From an uncultured Pseudomonadota bacterium (GTDB lineage Bacteria > Pseudomonadota > Gammaproteobacteria > Steroidobacterales > Steroidobacteraceae), in contig CAITAM010000150.1 in the NCBI GenBank assembly GCA_903890265.1, forward strand, positions 1 through 10,326: a stretch of DNA of 10,326 nucleotides, written 5' to 3'. The notes beneath the pieces are model-generated. The model made no database searches. It was given only the letters and a program-made list of their open reading frames with translations, and was not told the origin of the DNA. A program made the translations under genes and the position numbers. Positions 1 through 5,496 of this stretch are shown piece after piece. How positions within the stretch are numbered: the stretch's first letter is position 1; every line of letters starts with the position of its first letter.

Positions 1-1
1 G

Positions 2-2173
2 CCCGCCGACCTCTACCAGGTGGGAACGGTCGCGAGCGTGCTGCGCTACGCGACGGCTGCCGACGGCGGCCACCACCTCGTCGTCCAGGGCGAGCAGCGT
101 TTTCGCGTCATTGACTTCCAGCCGGGCATGCCGTTCATGCTGGCGCGCGTGGAGTACGCGGGGCCCGCCGCGAGCAGCGATACGGATCTCGAGGCCCGCG
201 TGCTGCACCTCAAGCGGCTCGCGCTCGAGGCGGCGGCCCTGCTGCCGCAGGCGCCGCCTGAGCTTGCCTCGGCGGTGAAATCCATGGAATCCGCCGAGGC
301 GCTCGCGGACCTCGTGGCCAACTTCCTCGACGTCAAATCGAGCGAAAAGCAGATGCTGCTCGAGACCGTTGACCTCAGGACCCGGCTCGAACGTGTGGCA
401 ACCTTGCTCGCGCATCGCGTGGAAGTGCTGAAGCTCACCCGCCGGCTGCAGGAGCAGACCCGCGAGTCGATCGACGAGCGGCAGCGCGAAATGCTCTTAC
501 GCGAGCAGCTGAAGACGATCCAGAAGGAGCTTGGCGACGGCGACGGTGCGGAACAGGATCTCGCCGACCTCAGCGAAGCGATCGAGGCGGCCGGGCTGCC
601 GCCCGAGGTTCACGAGCAGGTCGCGAAGGACCTGAAGCGCCTGCGGCGTATGCCCCAGGAGGGAGGCGAGTACTCGATGCTGCGCACCTACCTCGAGACG
701 GTCGCGGCCCTGCCCTGGTCGAAGCTCGACACGGAGGCGATCGATATCGACGCGGCGCGCGGCATTCTCGCCGCCGACCATTACGGGCTCGACAAGATCA
801 AGAAGCGCATTCTCGAGTTTCTCGCCGTGCGCAAACTGAATCCGACCGGCAAGAGTCCGATCCTGTGCCTCGTCGGCCCGCCCGGCGTCGGCAAGACCTC
901 GCTCGGTCAGAGCATTGCCCGGGCCATGGGGCGCAAGTTCGCGCGGCTGAGCCTCGGCGGTGTGCATGACGAGGCGGAGATCCGCGGCCATCGGCGGACG
1001 TATATCGGCGCCCTGCCCGGGCTCGTCCTCCAGGCGCTGAAGAAGGCGGGCTCGCGCAATCCGGTCCTCATGCTCGACGAGGTCGACAAGGTCGGCCGCG
1101 GCTTCCAGGGCGATCCGTTTGCGGCGCTGCTCGAGGTGCTCGATCCGGAGCAGAACGGCACGTTCCGTGACAACTACCTCGGCCTGCCGTTTGACCTGTC
1201 GCAGGTCCTGTTCATCGCCACGGCGAACATGCTGGACACCGTGCCTGGCCCGCTGCGGGACCGCATGGAAATCATCGAGCTGTCCGGTTACACCGAGGAC
1301 GAGAAGGTGGAGATCGCCTCGCGCTATCTCGTCGATCGCCAGCGCCGGGCAAATGGGCTGACCGACGAGCAGGCAGTCGTGACGACCGATGCGCTGCGTC
1401 TGGTGGTCCGCGGCTACACGCGTGAGGCCGGCTGCCGCAGTCTTGAGCGGGAAATCGGCGCGCTGCTGCGTAATGCCGCGGTGAAGATCGCGTCCGGCGC
1501 GCTGCGCTCCGTCACCATCGACGCCGCCGAGGCGGCGGCGATCCTCGGTGCGCCGCGCTACGACAACGAGGTTGCCATGCGCGCCGGCGTTCCCGGGGTC
1601 GCCACGGGGCTCGCCTGGACGCCGGTCGGTGGCGACATCCTGTTCATCGAGTCCGCCCGTACGCCGGGCTCCGGCAAGCTGACGCTGACGGGCCAGCTGG
1701 GCGACGTCATGAAGGAGAGTGCGCAGGCGGCGGTATCGCTCGTCAAGGCGAATGCCATCTCGCTCGGCATCGATCCCGCGCTTTTCGAGCACAGCGACCT
1801 GCACGTGCACGTTCCGGCGGGCGCGACTCCGAAGGACGGGCCGTCGGCCGGCACGGCGATCTACCTGTCCCTCGTCTCGCTGCTGACGAAGCGGGTCATC
1901 CGACCCGATGTCGCGGTCACCGGCGAGATCTCGCTGCGCGGCCTCGTGCTGCCGGTGGGCGGAATCAAGGAGAAGACCATCGCGGCTGCCCGCGCCGGTA
2001 TCCGCACCGTCTACCTGCCGGCGCGCAACAAGCGCGATCTCGCCGAGATCCCGGACAGTGTGCGCGCCGCGGTCACCATCGAGTTCGTCGATCGGGTGGA
2101 GTTGCTGACGGACGCGGTGTTTGACGCGAGGGCGGAGACGCCGGCGCCGGTGCCGACGCGGGCCAGCGCCTGA
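2..2173 (+). CDS. lon: ATP-dependent Lon protease (LonA type), 5' end outside the window
   Basis: Cytosolic AAA+ serine protease that unfolds and degrades damaged and regulatory proteins. The frame is open from base 2, and the GTG at 20 is an internal valine (the reading is ADLYQ-V-GTVAS), so compared with the E. coli protein about 70 N-terminal residues lie upstream. Visible in order: the rest of the LON substrate-binding domain, a long helical region (about 400-700), the AAA+ module with Walker A GPPGVGKT (875-898) and Walker B VLMLDE (1064-1081), then the protease domain. The catalytic dyad is intact: Ser in PKDGPSAG (codon 1844-1846) and Lys in GGIKEK (codon 1967-1969), spaced as in E. 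coli Lon. Wording around Walker A (SPILCLVGPP, LSLGGVHDEAEIRGH) resembles, from memory, the second Lon paralogue of pseudomonads (AsrA type) more than housekeeping Lon; that is inference. Stop TGA is at 2171-2173. The promoter is not in the window. Confidence 0.97.
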   Translation, partial: PADLYQVGTVASVLRYATAADGGHHLVVQGEQRFRVIDFQPGMPFMLARVEYAGPAASSDTDLEARVLHLKRLALEAAALLPQAPPELASAVKSMESAEALADLVANFLDVKSSEKQMLLETVDLRTRLERVATLLAHRVEVLKLTRRLQEQTRESIDERQREMLLREQLKTIQKELGDGDGAEQDLADLSEAIEAAGLPPEVHEQVAKDLKRLRRMPQEGGEYSMLRTYLETVAALPWSKLDTEAIDIDAARGILAADHYGLDKIKKRILEFLAVRKLNPTGKSPILCLVGPPGVGKTSLGQSIARAMGRKFARLSLGGVHDEAEIRGHRRTYIGALPGLVLQALKKAGSRNPVLMLDEVDKVGRGFQGDPFAALLEVLDPEQNGTFRDNYLGLPFDLSQVLFIATANMLDTVPGPLRDRMEIIELSGYTEDEKVEIASRYLVDRQRRANGLTDEQAVVTTDALRLVVRGYTREAGCRSLEREIGALLRNAAVKIASGALRSVTIDAAEAAAILGAPRYDNEVAMRAGVPGVATGLAWTPVGGDILFIESARTPGSGKLTLTGQLGDVMKESAQAAVSLVKANAISLGIDPALFEHSDLHVHVPAGATPKDGPSAGTAIYLSLVSLLTKRVIRPDVAVTGEISLRGLVLPVGGIKEKTIAAARAGIRTVYLPARNKRDLAEIPDSVRAAVTIEFVDRVELLTDAVFDARAETPAPVPTRASA

Positions 2174-2201
2174 GGAACGCGCAGTCGGCTAAACTCGGCC
2201 C

Positions 2202-2705
2202 ATGCGTCGAGTTGTAGCCGCTGCCGTACTCGGCTCCCTGTTGGGAGGATGCGCGACCGCTCCGCTGCCCCGGTCGGAGCCGGTGCCGGCGCCCTTGCGG
2301 CCGCCGGCCACGGTGCCTGCCACCGTGCCGTCGGTCACGGCGTTCGGCGCCCGGGCCGCCGACGCCGCGCGGCGCCTGGTCGGGGCGCCTTACCAGTTCG
2401 GTGGCCAGGATCCGCGCGGCTTCGATTGCAGCGGCCTCGTCTGGTACGTCTACCGCGAACTCGGCGTGACGCTGCCAAGGCGCGCCATTGACCAGCGCGC
2501 GGCCGTGCAGAGCGTCCCGCGCGAGGCGCTGGTACCCGGCGACCTCGTGTTTTTCTCCTCGCCGCAGGACCACGTCGGGATCTACCTCGGCAACGGTGAT
2601 TTCGTGCACGCGCCCGGGGTGGGGAAGGACGTGCGCGTGGCGAATCTGAAGTCGCCGTACTTTGAACTGGCGTACGCCGGTGGCGGCCGCGTCGCCGCGC
2701 CCTGA
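2202..2705 (+). CDS. NlpC/P60-family cysteine peptidase lipoprotein (probable peptidoglycan endopeptidase)
   Basis: Probable outer-membrane or periplasmic lipoprotein that cleaves peptide stems of peptidoglycan. The 167-residue product starts with a lipoprotein signal peptide whose lipobox is LGGC (Cys17). A proline/alanine-rich linker (about 20-45) follows, then one NlpC/P60 domain (about 50-160). The catalytic Cys is Cys76 in FDCSGLV, the His is His124 in DHVGIYLG, and His136 in FVHAP is the likely third residue. Length and layout fit the small Spr/NlpC lipoproteins. The ATG at 2202 is chosen because an in-frame TAA lies at 2190-2192 and no other start precedes the signal peptide. No good Shine-Dalgarno is visible. 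It follows lon by 28 bases in the same direction, so it may be co-transcribed with it. No SH3 or LysM targeting domain is present. Substrate bond specificity cannot be told from the sequence. Confidence 0.93.
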   Translation: MRRVVAAAVLGSLLGGCATAPLPRSEPVPAPLRPPATVPATVPSVTAFGARAADAARRLVGAPYQFGGQDPRGFDCSGLVWYVYRELGVTLPRRAIDQRAAVQSVPREALVPGDLVFFSSPQDHVGIYLGNGDFVHAPGVGKDVRVANLKSPYFELAYAGGGRVAAP

Positions 2706-2731
2706 ATGCGCTGTCGAAAAGGTTTACATCT

Positions 2732-2767
2732 GCCGACCGGCGCGCCCGCGCTTACGGCTACCTTTTT
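2732..2767 (+). terminator. Possible weak intrinsic terminator after the NlpC gene
   Basis: An interrupted stem follows the NlpC stop by 26 bases. An outer GCCG/CGGC pairing (2732-2735 with 2755-2758) encloses an inner GCGC/GCGC pairing (2740-2743 with 2748-2751), and five T residues lie at 2763-2767. The internal loop and the 4-base gap before the T run make it a weak candidate. If real, it separates the lon-nlpC transcript from the sigma-54 unit that begins about 60 bases later. Confidence 0.3.
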
Positions 2768-2803
2768 GCCTAAGTGATTGATGCCAATAACCGAATCGAC
2801 ACG

Positions 2804-2819
2804 TGGCACGGGACTTGTA
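2804..2819 (+). promoter_or_regulatory. Sigma-54 (RpoN) -24/-12 promoter
   Basis: The bases TGGCACG-GGAC-TTGTA match the sigma-54 consensus TGGCACG-N4-TTGCW at every consensus position except the C of the -12 GC, which is T. The GG (2805-2806) and the -12 G (2817) have the exact 12-base phasing that sigma-54 needs. Transcription would begin near 2829. No gene starts downstream on this strand: the next element is a structured stretch and a terminator at 3011-3039. Sigma-54 promoters need an enhancer-binding activator. A TGT-N11-ACA at 2712-2728, about 110 bases upstream of the predicted start, is at a plausible distance, but I cannot assign an activator. Confidence 0.7.
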
Positions 2820-2828
2820 TTCTTAAAG

Positions 2829-3039
2829 GCCACGAGCGCTTACCGGGCAACAGAAACACCGGAAGCACGAGGTAGCGAACAGCAACGACGGCAGAGGGGT
2901 CGTTGCTGTGCCGGATCCGGCAGGTGAAGCGGCAACTAAAAGCCGATAGCCCGCCGACGTCAGGCCGACGCGCCGAGAGCGACGTCAGGGCGAAGGTAGG
3001 GGAAATGCATACGGCCAGCACTGCTGGCCGTTTGCTTTT
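2829..3039 (+). ncRNA. Candidate sigma-54-dependent structured small RNA, about 210 nt, unknown family
   Basis: Between a sigma-54 promoter and an intrinsic terminator lies a stretch with no credible coding frame but several perfect inverted repeats. Hairpins: CCGG stem 2843-2846/2859-2862 with an A/C-rich 12-base loop; a 10-bp perfect stem 2880-2889/2899-2908 with loop GGCAGAGGG; directly abutting it, TGCCG/CGGCA 2909-2913/2918-2922 with loop GATC; CGGC/GCCG 2930-2933/2942-2945 with an A-rich loop; and a two-part stem GCCC/GGGC (2949-2952/2988-2991) plus GACGTC/GACGTC (2956-2961/2981-2986). A purine-rich single-stranded linker (2992-3006, with GGTAGGGGAAA) precedes the terminator. I compared it from memory with 6S, SRP, RNase P, tmRNA, cyclic-di-GMP riboswitch, CsrB and CrcZ features and found no convincing match. 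Known sigma-54-driven small RNAs (GlmY/GlmZ in enterics, CrcZ/CrcY in pseudomonads) are precedents for the promoter type only. The 5' end is inferred. Function is unknown. Confidence 0.6.
3011..3039 (+). terminator. Strong intrinsic terminator of the small RNA unit
   Basis: A perfect 9-bp stem (3011-3019 pairs with 3023-3031, arms ACGGCCAGC and GCTGGCCGT, loop ACT) is followed by TTGCTTTT. It is the clearest intrinsic terminator in the window. It lies over 300 bases after the NlpC stop and only 36 bases before the 3' end of the convergent L,D-transpeptidase gene. On the minus strand the flank is ATGCATTT, so it could also end that transcript, but less well. Confidence 0.85.
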
Positions 3040-3074
3040 GTGGCCCGGCTGCGCCGCCCGCCGCTGGGTGCCGT

Positions 3075-4748
3075 TCAGCGTGCGACGGGCGCGCGCTTGT
3101 CGAGCGCGGCCTTCAGCACCGCATCCTGGCCGTAGACGTCCGGTTTGAACATCGCCCGCCCGGCGGCGTCCTGATCGACGGTCCAGTAGATCAGCAGCAC
3201 CGGAATCCGCTTCTTCAGGTTGACGGTGCGTGTCTCGCCCTTGTCGATCGTCGCGTCGATCGTCGCCTTGTTCCAGTTATCCGGATCAGCCAGCACGATC
3301 TCTGCCAGCTCACGCGGCTTCTCCACCCGGATGCAGCCGGAGCTGAAGTGGCGCAGGTCCTTGTCGAAGAGCGACTTCGACGGGGTGTCGTGCAGGTACA
3401 CGAGGTGCGGGTTCGGGAACATGATCTTCACCCGGCCGAGGGCATTGTCGTCACCCGGGTCCTGGCGCAGCTGGTAGGGAAAGTTGCGGCCCGTGTAGTT
3501 CGCCCAGTGCAGACTCGCCGGGTCGATGACACGCCCCTGGTTGTCGATCACCTTGAGATGCTTCTTGGCGAGCACGTTCTTGCCGGCACGCATCTGCGGC
3601 AGGATGTCGTTCGCCAGGATGGTCGGCGGCACGGTCCAGGTCGGGTTGAATACCACGAACTGGATTTCGGCACGGAACGCCGGGGTCTGGCGAAACGGCT
3701 GGCCAACGATGGCCCGCGATTGCCACACCGGCTTGCGGTCGTGCATGTAGCGCACGCCGTAGCCCGCGATATCGACCAGCACGTGATCCTCGTTGCCAAT
3801 TTCGTGCAGCACCCAGCGGGCGCGTTCGAGGTTGACGCGGATCTGACTGACGCGCCGTTCCGCACTGACGTTCAGCTCCTTCAGCGCCGCAGGGCCGATG
3901 ACGCCGTCGGGTTCCAGCAGGTGGCGCTCCTGGAACGACTTTGCCGCCGCGACGAGCGGCTCGTCATAGACCGTCGCCTCCGAGGCCGGGCCGCGGTAAT
4001 CGCCTTCGGCGGCGAGCCGCGCGCGCAGCGCCGGTACCCGCGCGTCGGTCGCACCCGGCTTGAGGCTCGGGCCGGCCGGCACGCTCGGCCAGCCGCCGGC
4101 CGCCGCCATCGCGCGGTAGGCGGCCAGGAGCTCGCGACCGCGGCCGTACATCCAGTGGTCCGGACGCGCCGCGTCGAATTCCTCGGCCACCCGCCCGGTG
4201 CTGAGTGCCCGCCTGACCGACGCCGCCACGGCCTCATCGGTCTGCGGCCGCGGATTGAAGTTCCATTCGGGGATGATCGTCTTCGGATCCACCTTGCCCG
4301 CGCGCAGGTGGTAGATCGCCAGAACCAGCGCGTCGCTCGCCAGCAGATCAAGGTCTGCGCTGTCCGCGGCCGTGGCAGCGCCCCGTGTCTCGAGCCGTCG
4401 GTGCAACTCCGCCGCGTGGTAATCGGCGGGATCCAGGCCATCGGCCGCGATGCCGTCGATCGCGGCAACGAGGGCGCGAAGGCGCTCACGGTCGGTCCAG
4501 CAGGGTTCGAAACCGCCGCCTTCGTAGAGCGCGGGCAGCACGTTGCGTGACAGGATGGGCTGGCCACCGACGGCCAGTCGTCCCTCGCGCAGCAGCGCGA
4601 CCCGCTCCTGCAGCGCTTCACGGAGCGACGGTCCGTCGCCCGCCGCGAGCGACGCATCGGCGGCCAGCAGCGACAGAGCGAGGAGCACCCCGCCGACGAC
4701 GCGGCGGCTTACCGAGACAGGAGACCGAAAGAGGCGGGTGGCATGCAT
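3075..4748 (-). CDS. ldtD: L,D-transpeptidase, YcbB/LdtD type, with peptidoglycan-binding domain
   Basis: Periplasmic enzyme that forms 3-3 crosslinks between meso-diaminopimelate residues of peptidoglycan. The 557-residue protein has a signal peptide (hydrophobic 17-31, likely cleavage near 36), the N-terminal YcbB scaffold domain (about 40-250, with ILSRNVLPALYEGGGFEPCW and GLDPADYH), a PG_binding_1 segment (about 262-290, KSFQERHLLEPDGVIGPAAL) and the YkuD catalytic domain. The catalytic motif is SSGCIRV with Cys472. His453 in YLHDTP is 19 residues earlier, the same spacing as H509/C528 in E. coli LdtD. The ATG at 4746-4748 is chosen because it begins the signal peptide and has AAGG 8 bases upstream; the frame stays open to 4895 but that extension has no family resemblance. 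The gene stands alone, convergent with the small RNA unit, 232 bases after HiPIP. Symbol is by family resemblance; other YcbB paralogues are possible. Confidence 0.92.
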   Translation of the reverse strand: MHATRLFRSPVSVSRRVVGGVLLALSLLAADASLAAGDGPSLREALQERVALLREGRLAVGGQPILSRNVLPALYEGGGFEPCWTDRERLRALVAAIDGIAADGLDPADYHAAELHRRLETRGAATAADSADLDLLASDALVLAIYHLRAGKVDPKTIIPEWNFNPRPQTDEAVAASVRRALSTGRVAEEFDAARPDHWMYGRGRELLAAYRAMAAAGGWPSVPAGPSLKPGATDARVPALRARLAAEGDYRGPASEATVYDEPLVAAAKSFQERHLLEPDGVIGPAALKELNVSAERRVSQIRVNLERARWVLHEIGNEDHVLVDIAGYGVRYMHDRKPVWQSRAIVGQPFRQTPAFRAEIQFVVFNPTWTVPPTILANDILPQMRAGKNVLAKKHLKVIDNQGRVIDPASLHWANYTGRNFPYQLRQDPGDDNALGRVKIMFPNPHLVYLHDTPSKSLFDKDLRHFSSGCIRVEKPRELAEIVLADPDNWNKATIDATIDKGETRTVNLKKRIPVLLIYWTVDQDAAGRAMFKPDVYGQDAVLKAALDKRAPVAR

Positions 4749-4940
4749 GGGACTGGCCTTGGGCGCGGCTGAGTGGGCTGCGCGAATGGTGGCAGATCCC
4801 GTCGGCGATAGGCAGAGCGACATGCCCTGCGATACTTTCGTGGTGGCGGGATTCAGCGGTGCTGGGGCCGGGACTAGCCGGGCCTGGCAGAGCACCGTGG
4901 GTCAATGGCGGGCGAGGAGCGCCGGTCGCCAGGACGGATG

Positions 4941-4967
4941 GCCCGGCGCGGGGTTCCCGCGCCGGGC
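4941..4967 (-). terminator. Perfect 12-bp GC hairpin just after the HiPIP gene, terminator-like without a T run
   Basis: Bases 4941-4952 (GCCCGGCGCGGG) pair perfectly with 4956-4967 around a GTT loop. The hairpin begins 13 bases beyond the HiPIP stop codon on the minus strand, where a transcript end is expected. The bases that follow on the minus strand are not T-rich, so it may be a 3'-end stabilising stem or a U-less terminator rather than a classical one. Confidence 0.5.
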
Positions 4968-4980
4968 GATGGACAGGAGG

Positions 4981-5310
4981 TCAGCCGGCCTTCTTGCCGT
5001 AGACCTTGCACCAGCCGTTGGCCGCTACCAGCTTGCCCGCGAAGATGTTGCAGGCGCCTTCGGCGTCCGTCGGCTTGCCCTGATACTGCACGCAGTTCGA
5101 GCACTTCGAACCGGCCTTGTAGAGCGTGTTCGAGGCATCAACCTTCGACACGTCGGGAATGTAGCCAAGCGACTTCGCCTGGGCATCCGTCGGATCGAGC
5201 TTCGCCGCCGCGGCGTCGGCGCGACCGACAAGGGCGATGACCGGGATCGCCGCAAGACCGGACAGGGCGCCCTTCAGTACGGCGCGACGGGGATACTGCT
5301 TCTCGTTCAT
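4981..5310 (-). CDS. hip: High-potential iron-sulfur protein (HiPIP), Tat-exported
   Basis: Small periplasmic [4Fe-4S] electron carrier, usually donating electrons from the bc1 complex to a reaction centre or terminal oxidase. The 109-residue product starts with a twin-arginine signal (Arg8-Arg9 in YPRRAVLKG, hydrophobic 12-28, likely cleavage after ADA near 33). The mature chain of about 75 residues has the four cluster ligands Cys70, Cys73, Cys87 and Cys101, that is CxxC-13-C-13-C, as in the HiPIP family. The GYIPDVSKVDASNTLYKAG and GWCKVYGKK stretches are also typical. Tat export fits a protein that folds around its cluster before transport. The ATG at 5308-5310 has a strong Shine-Dalgarno, AGAGGAG at 5318-5324. 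The gene is monocistronic, with its own promoter (5377-5405) and a 3' hairpin (4941-4967). No photosynthesis gene is nearby, so a respiratory role is more likely, by inference. Confidence 0.95.
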   Translation of the reverse strand: MNEKQYPRRAVLKGALSGLAAIPVIALVGRADAAAAKLDPTDAQAKSLGYIPDVSKVDASNTLYKAGSKCSNCVQYQGKPTDAEGACNIFAGKLVAANGWCKVYGKKAG

Positions 5311-5376
5311 CGTTCTGCTCCTCTGCGTTACGCGCCTGGGGCGATGGCCTTGCAGGCGAAGATGGACTGAGCCCTC

Positions 5377-5405
5377 ATTCTAGTTCGCGTGGCGACGCTT
5401 GTCAG
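5377..5405 (-). promoter_or_regulatory. Sigma-70-type promoter of the HiPIP gene
   Basis: On the minus strand CTGACA (5400-5405, 5 of 6 to TTGACA) and TAGAAT (5377-5382, 5 of 6 to TATAAT) are separated by exactly 17 bases. Transcription would begin near 5370, giving a leader of about 60 bases before the HiPIP start. It is the best sigma-70 promoter I can find in the window. Confidence 0.6.
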
Positions 5406-5453
5406 TTACGGTCATGTGCCTATGCCGGCGTCACCTTGTGCAGGACGGTGTTC

Positions 5454-5472
5454 AGGAATGATTCTCATTCGG
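5454..5472. promoter_or_regulatory. Fur-box-like palindrome upstream of HiPIP
   Basis: The core AATGATTCTCATT (5457-5469) matches 11 of 13 bases of the Fur-box core AATGATAATCATT, and GAATGA/TCATTC form an inverted repeat around TTC. It is an AT-rich island in GC-rich DNA. It lies about 50 bases upstream of the predicted -35 box of the HiPIP promoter and about 25 bases beyond the stop of the glucan synthase. No gene starts to its right on the plus strand, so HiPIP is the only candidate target. The position is far upstream for simple repression. Confidence 0.4.
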
Positions 5473-5496
5473 AACTCTCCGGGCTCGCGTGGCAGC

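Noticed and set aside
497..1810. 437-codon open frame antisense to lon
   Set aside because: It overlaps the AAA+ and protease motifs of Lon and has low-complexity Arg-rich composition without a recognisable family.
2908..2949. 13-codon GTG mini-frame with GAGGGG upstream, inside the candidate small RNA
   Set aside because: Its Shine-Dalgarno-like bases are in a hairpin loop and the start codon is in the stem; no regulatory amino acid run is present. A leader peptide is not excluded but not supported.
2829..3010. Cyclic-di-GMP, cobalamin or SAH riboswitch, 6S RNA or SRP RNA
   Set aside because: The conserved cores of these families as I recall them are not present, and no gene follows on the same strand for a riboswitch to control. 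An Infernal search would settle it.
2903..3148. 81-codon open frame running through the intergenic region
   Set aside because: It crosses the terminator hairpin and the 3' end of the convergent gene, starts at TTG, and has shadow-like composition.
3348..4550. 400-codon open frame antisense to the L,D-transpeptidase
   Set aside because: The opposite strand carries the full catalytic motif, PG-binding domain and signal peptide; this frame shows none.
4749..4895. N-terminal extension of the L,D-transpeptidase to an upstream start
   Set aside because: The extension would bury the signal peptide 49 residues inside the protein; the ATG at 4748 has a ribosome binding site and begins the signal peptide directly.
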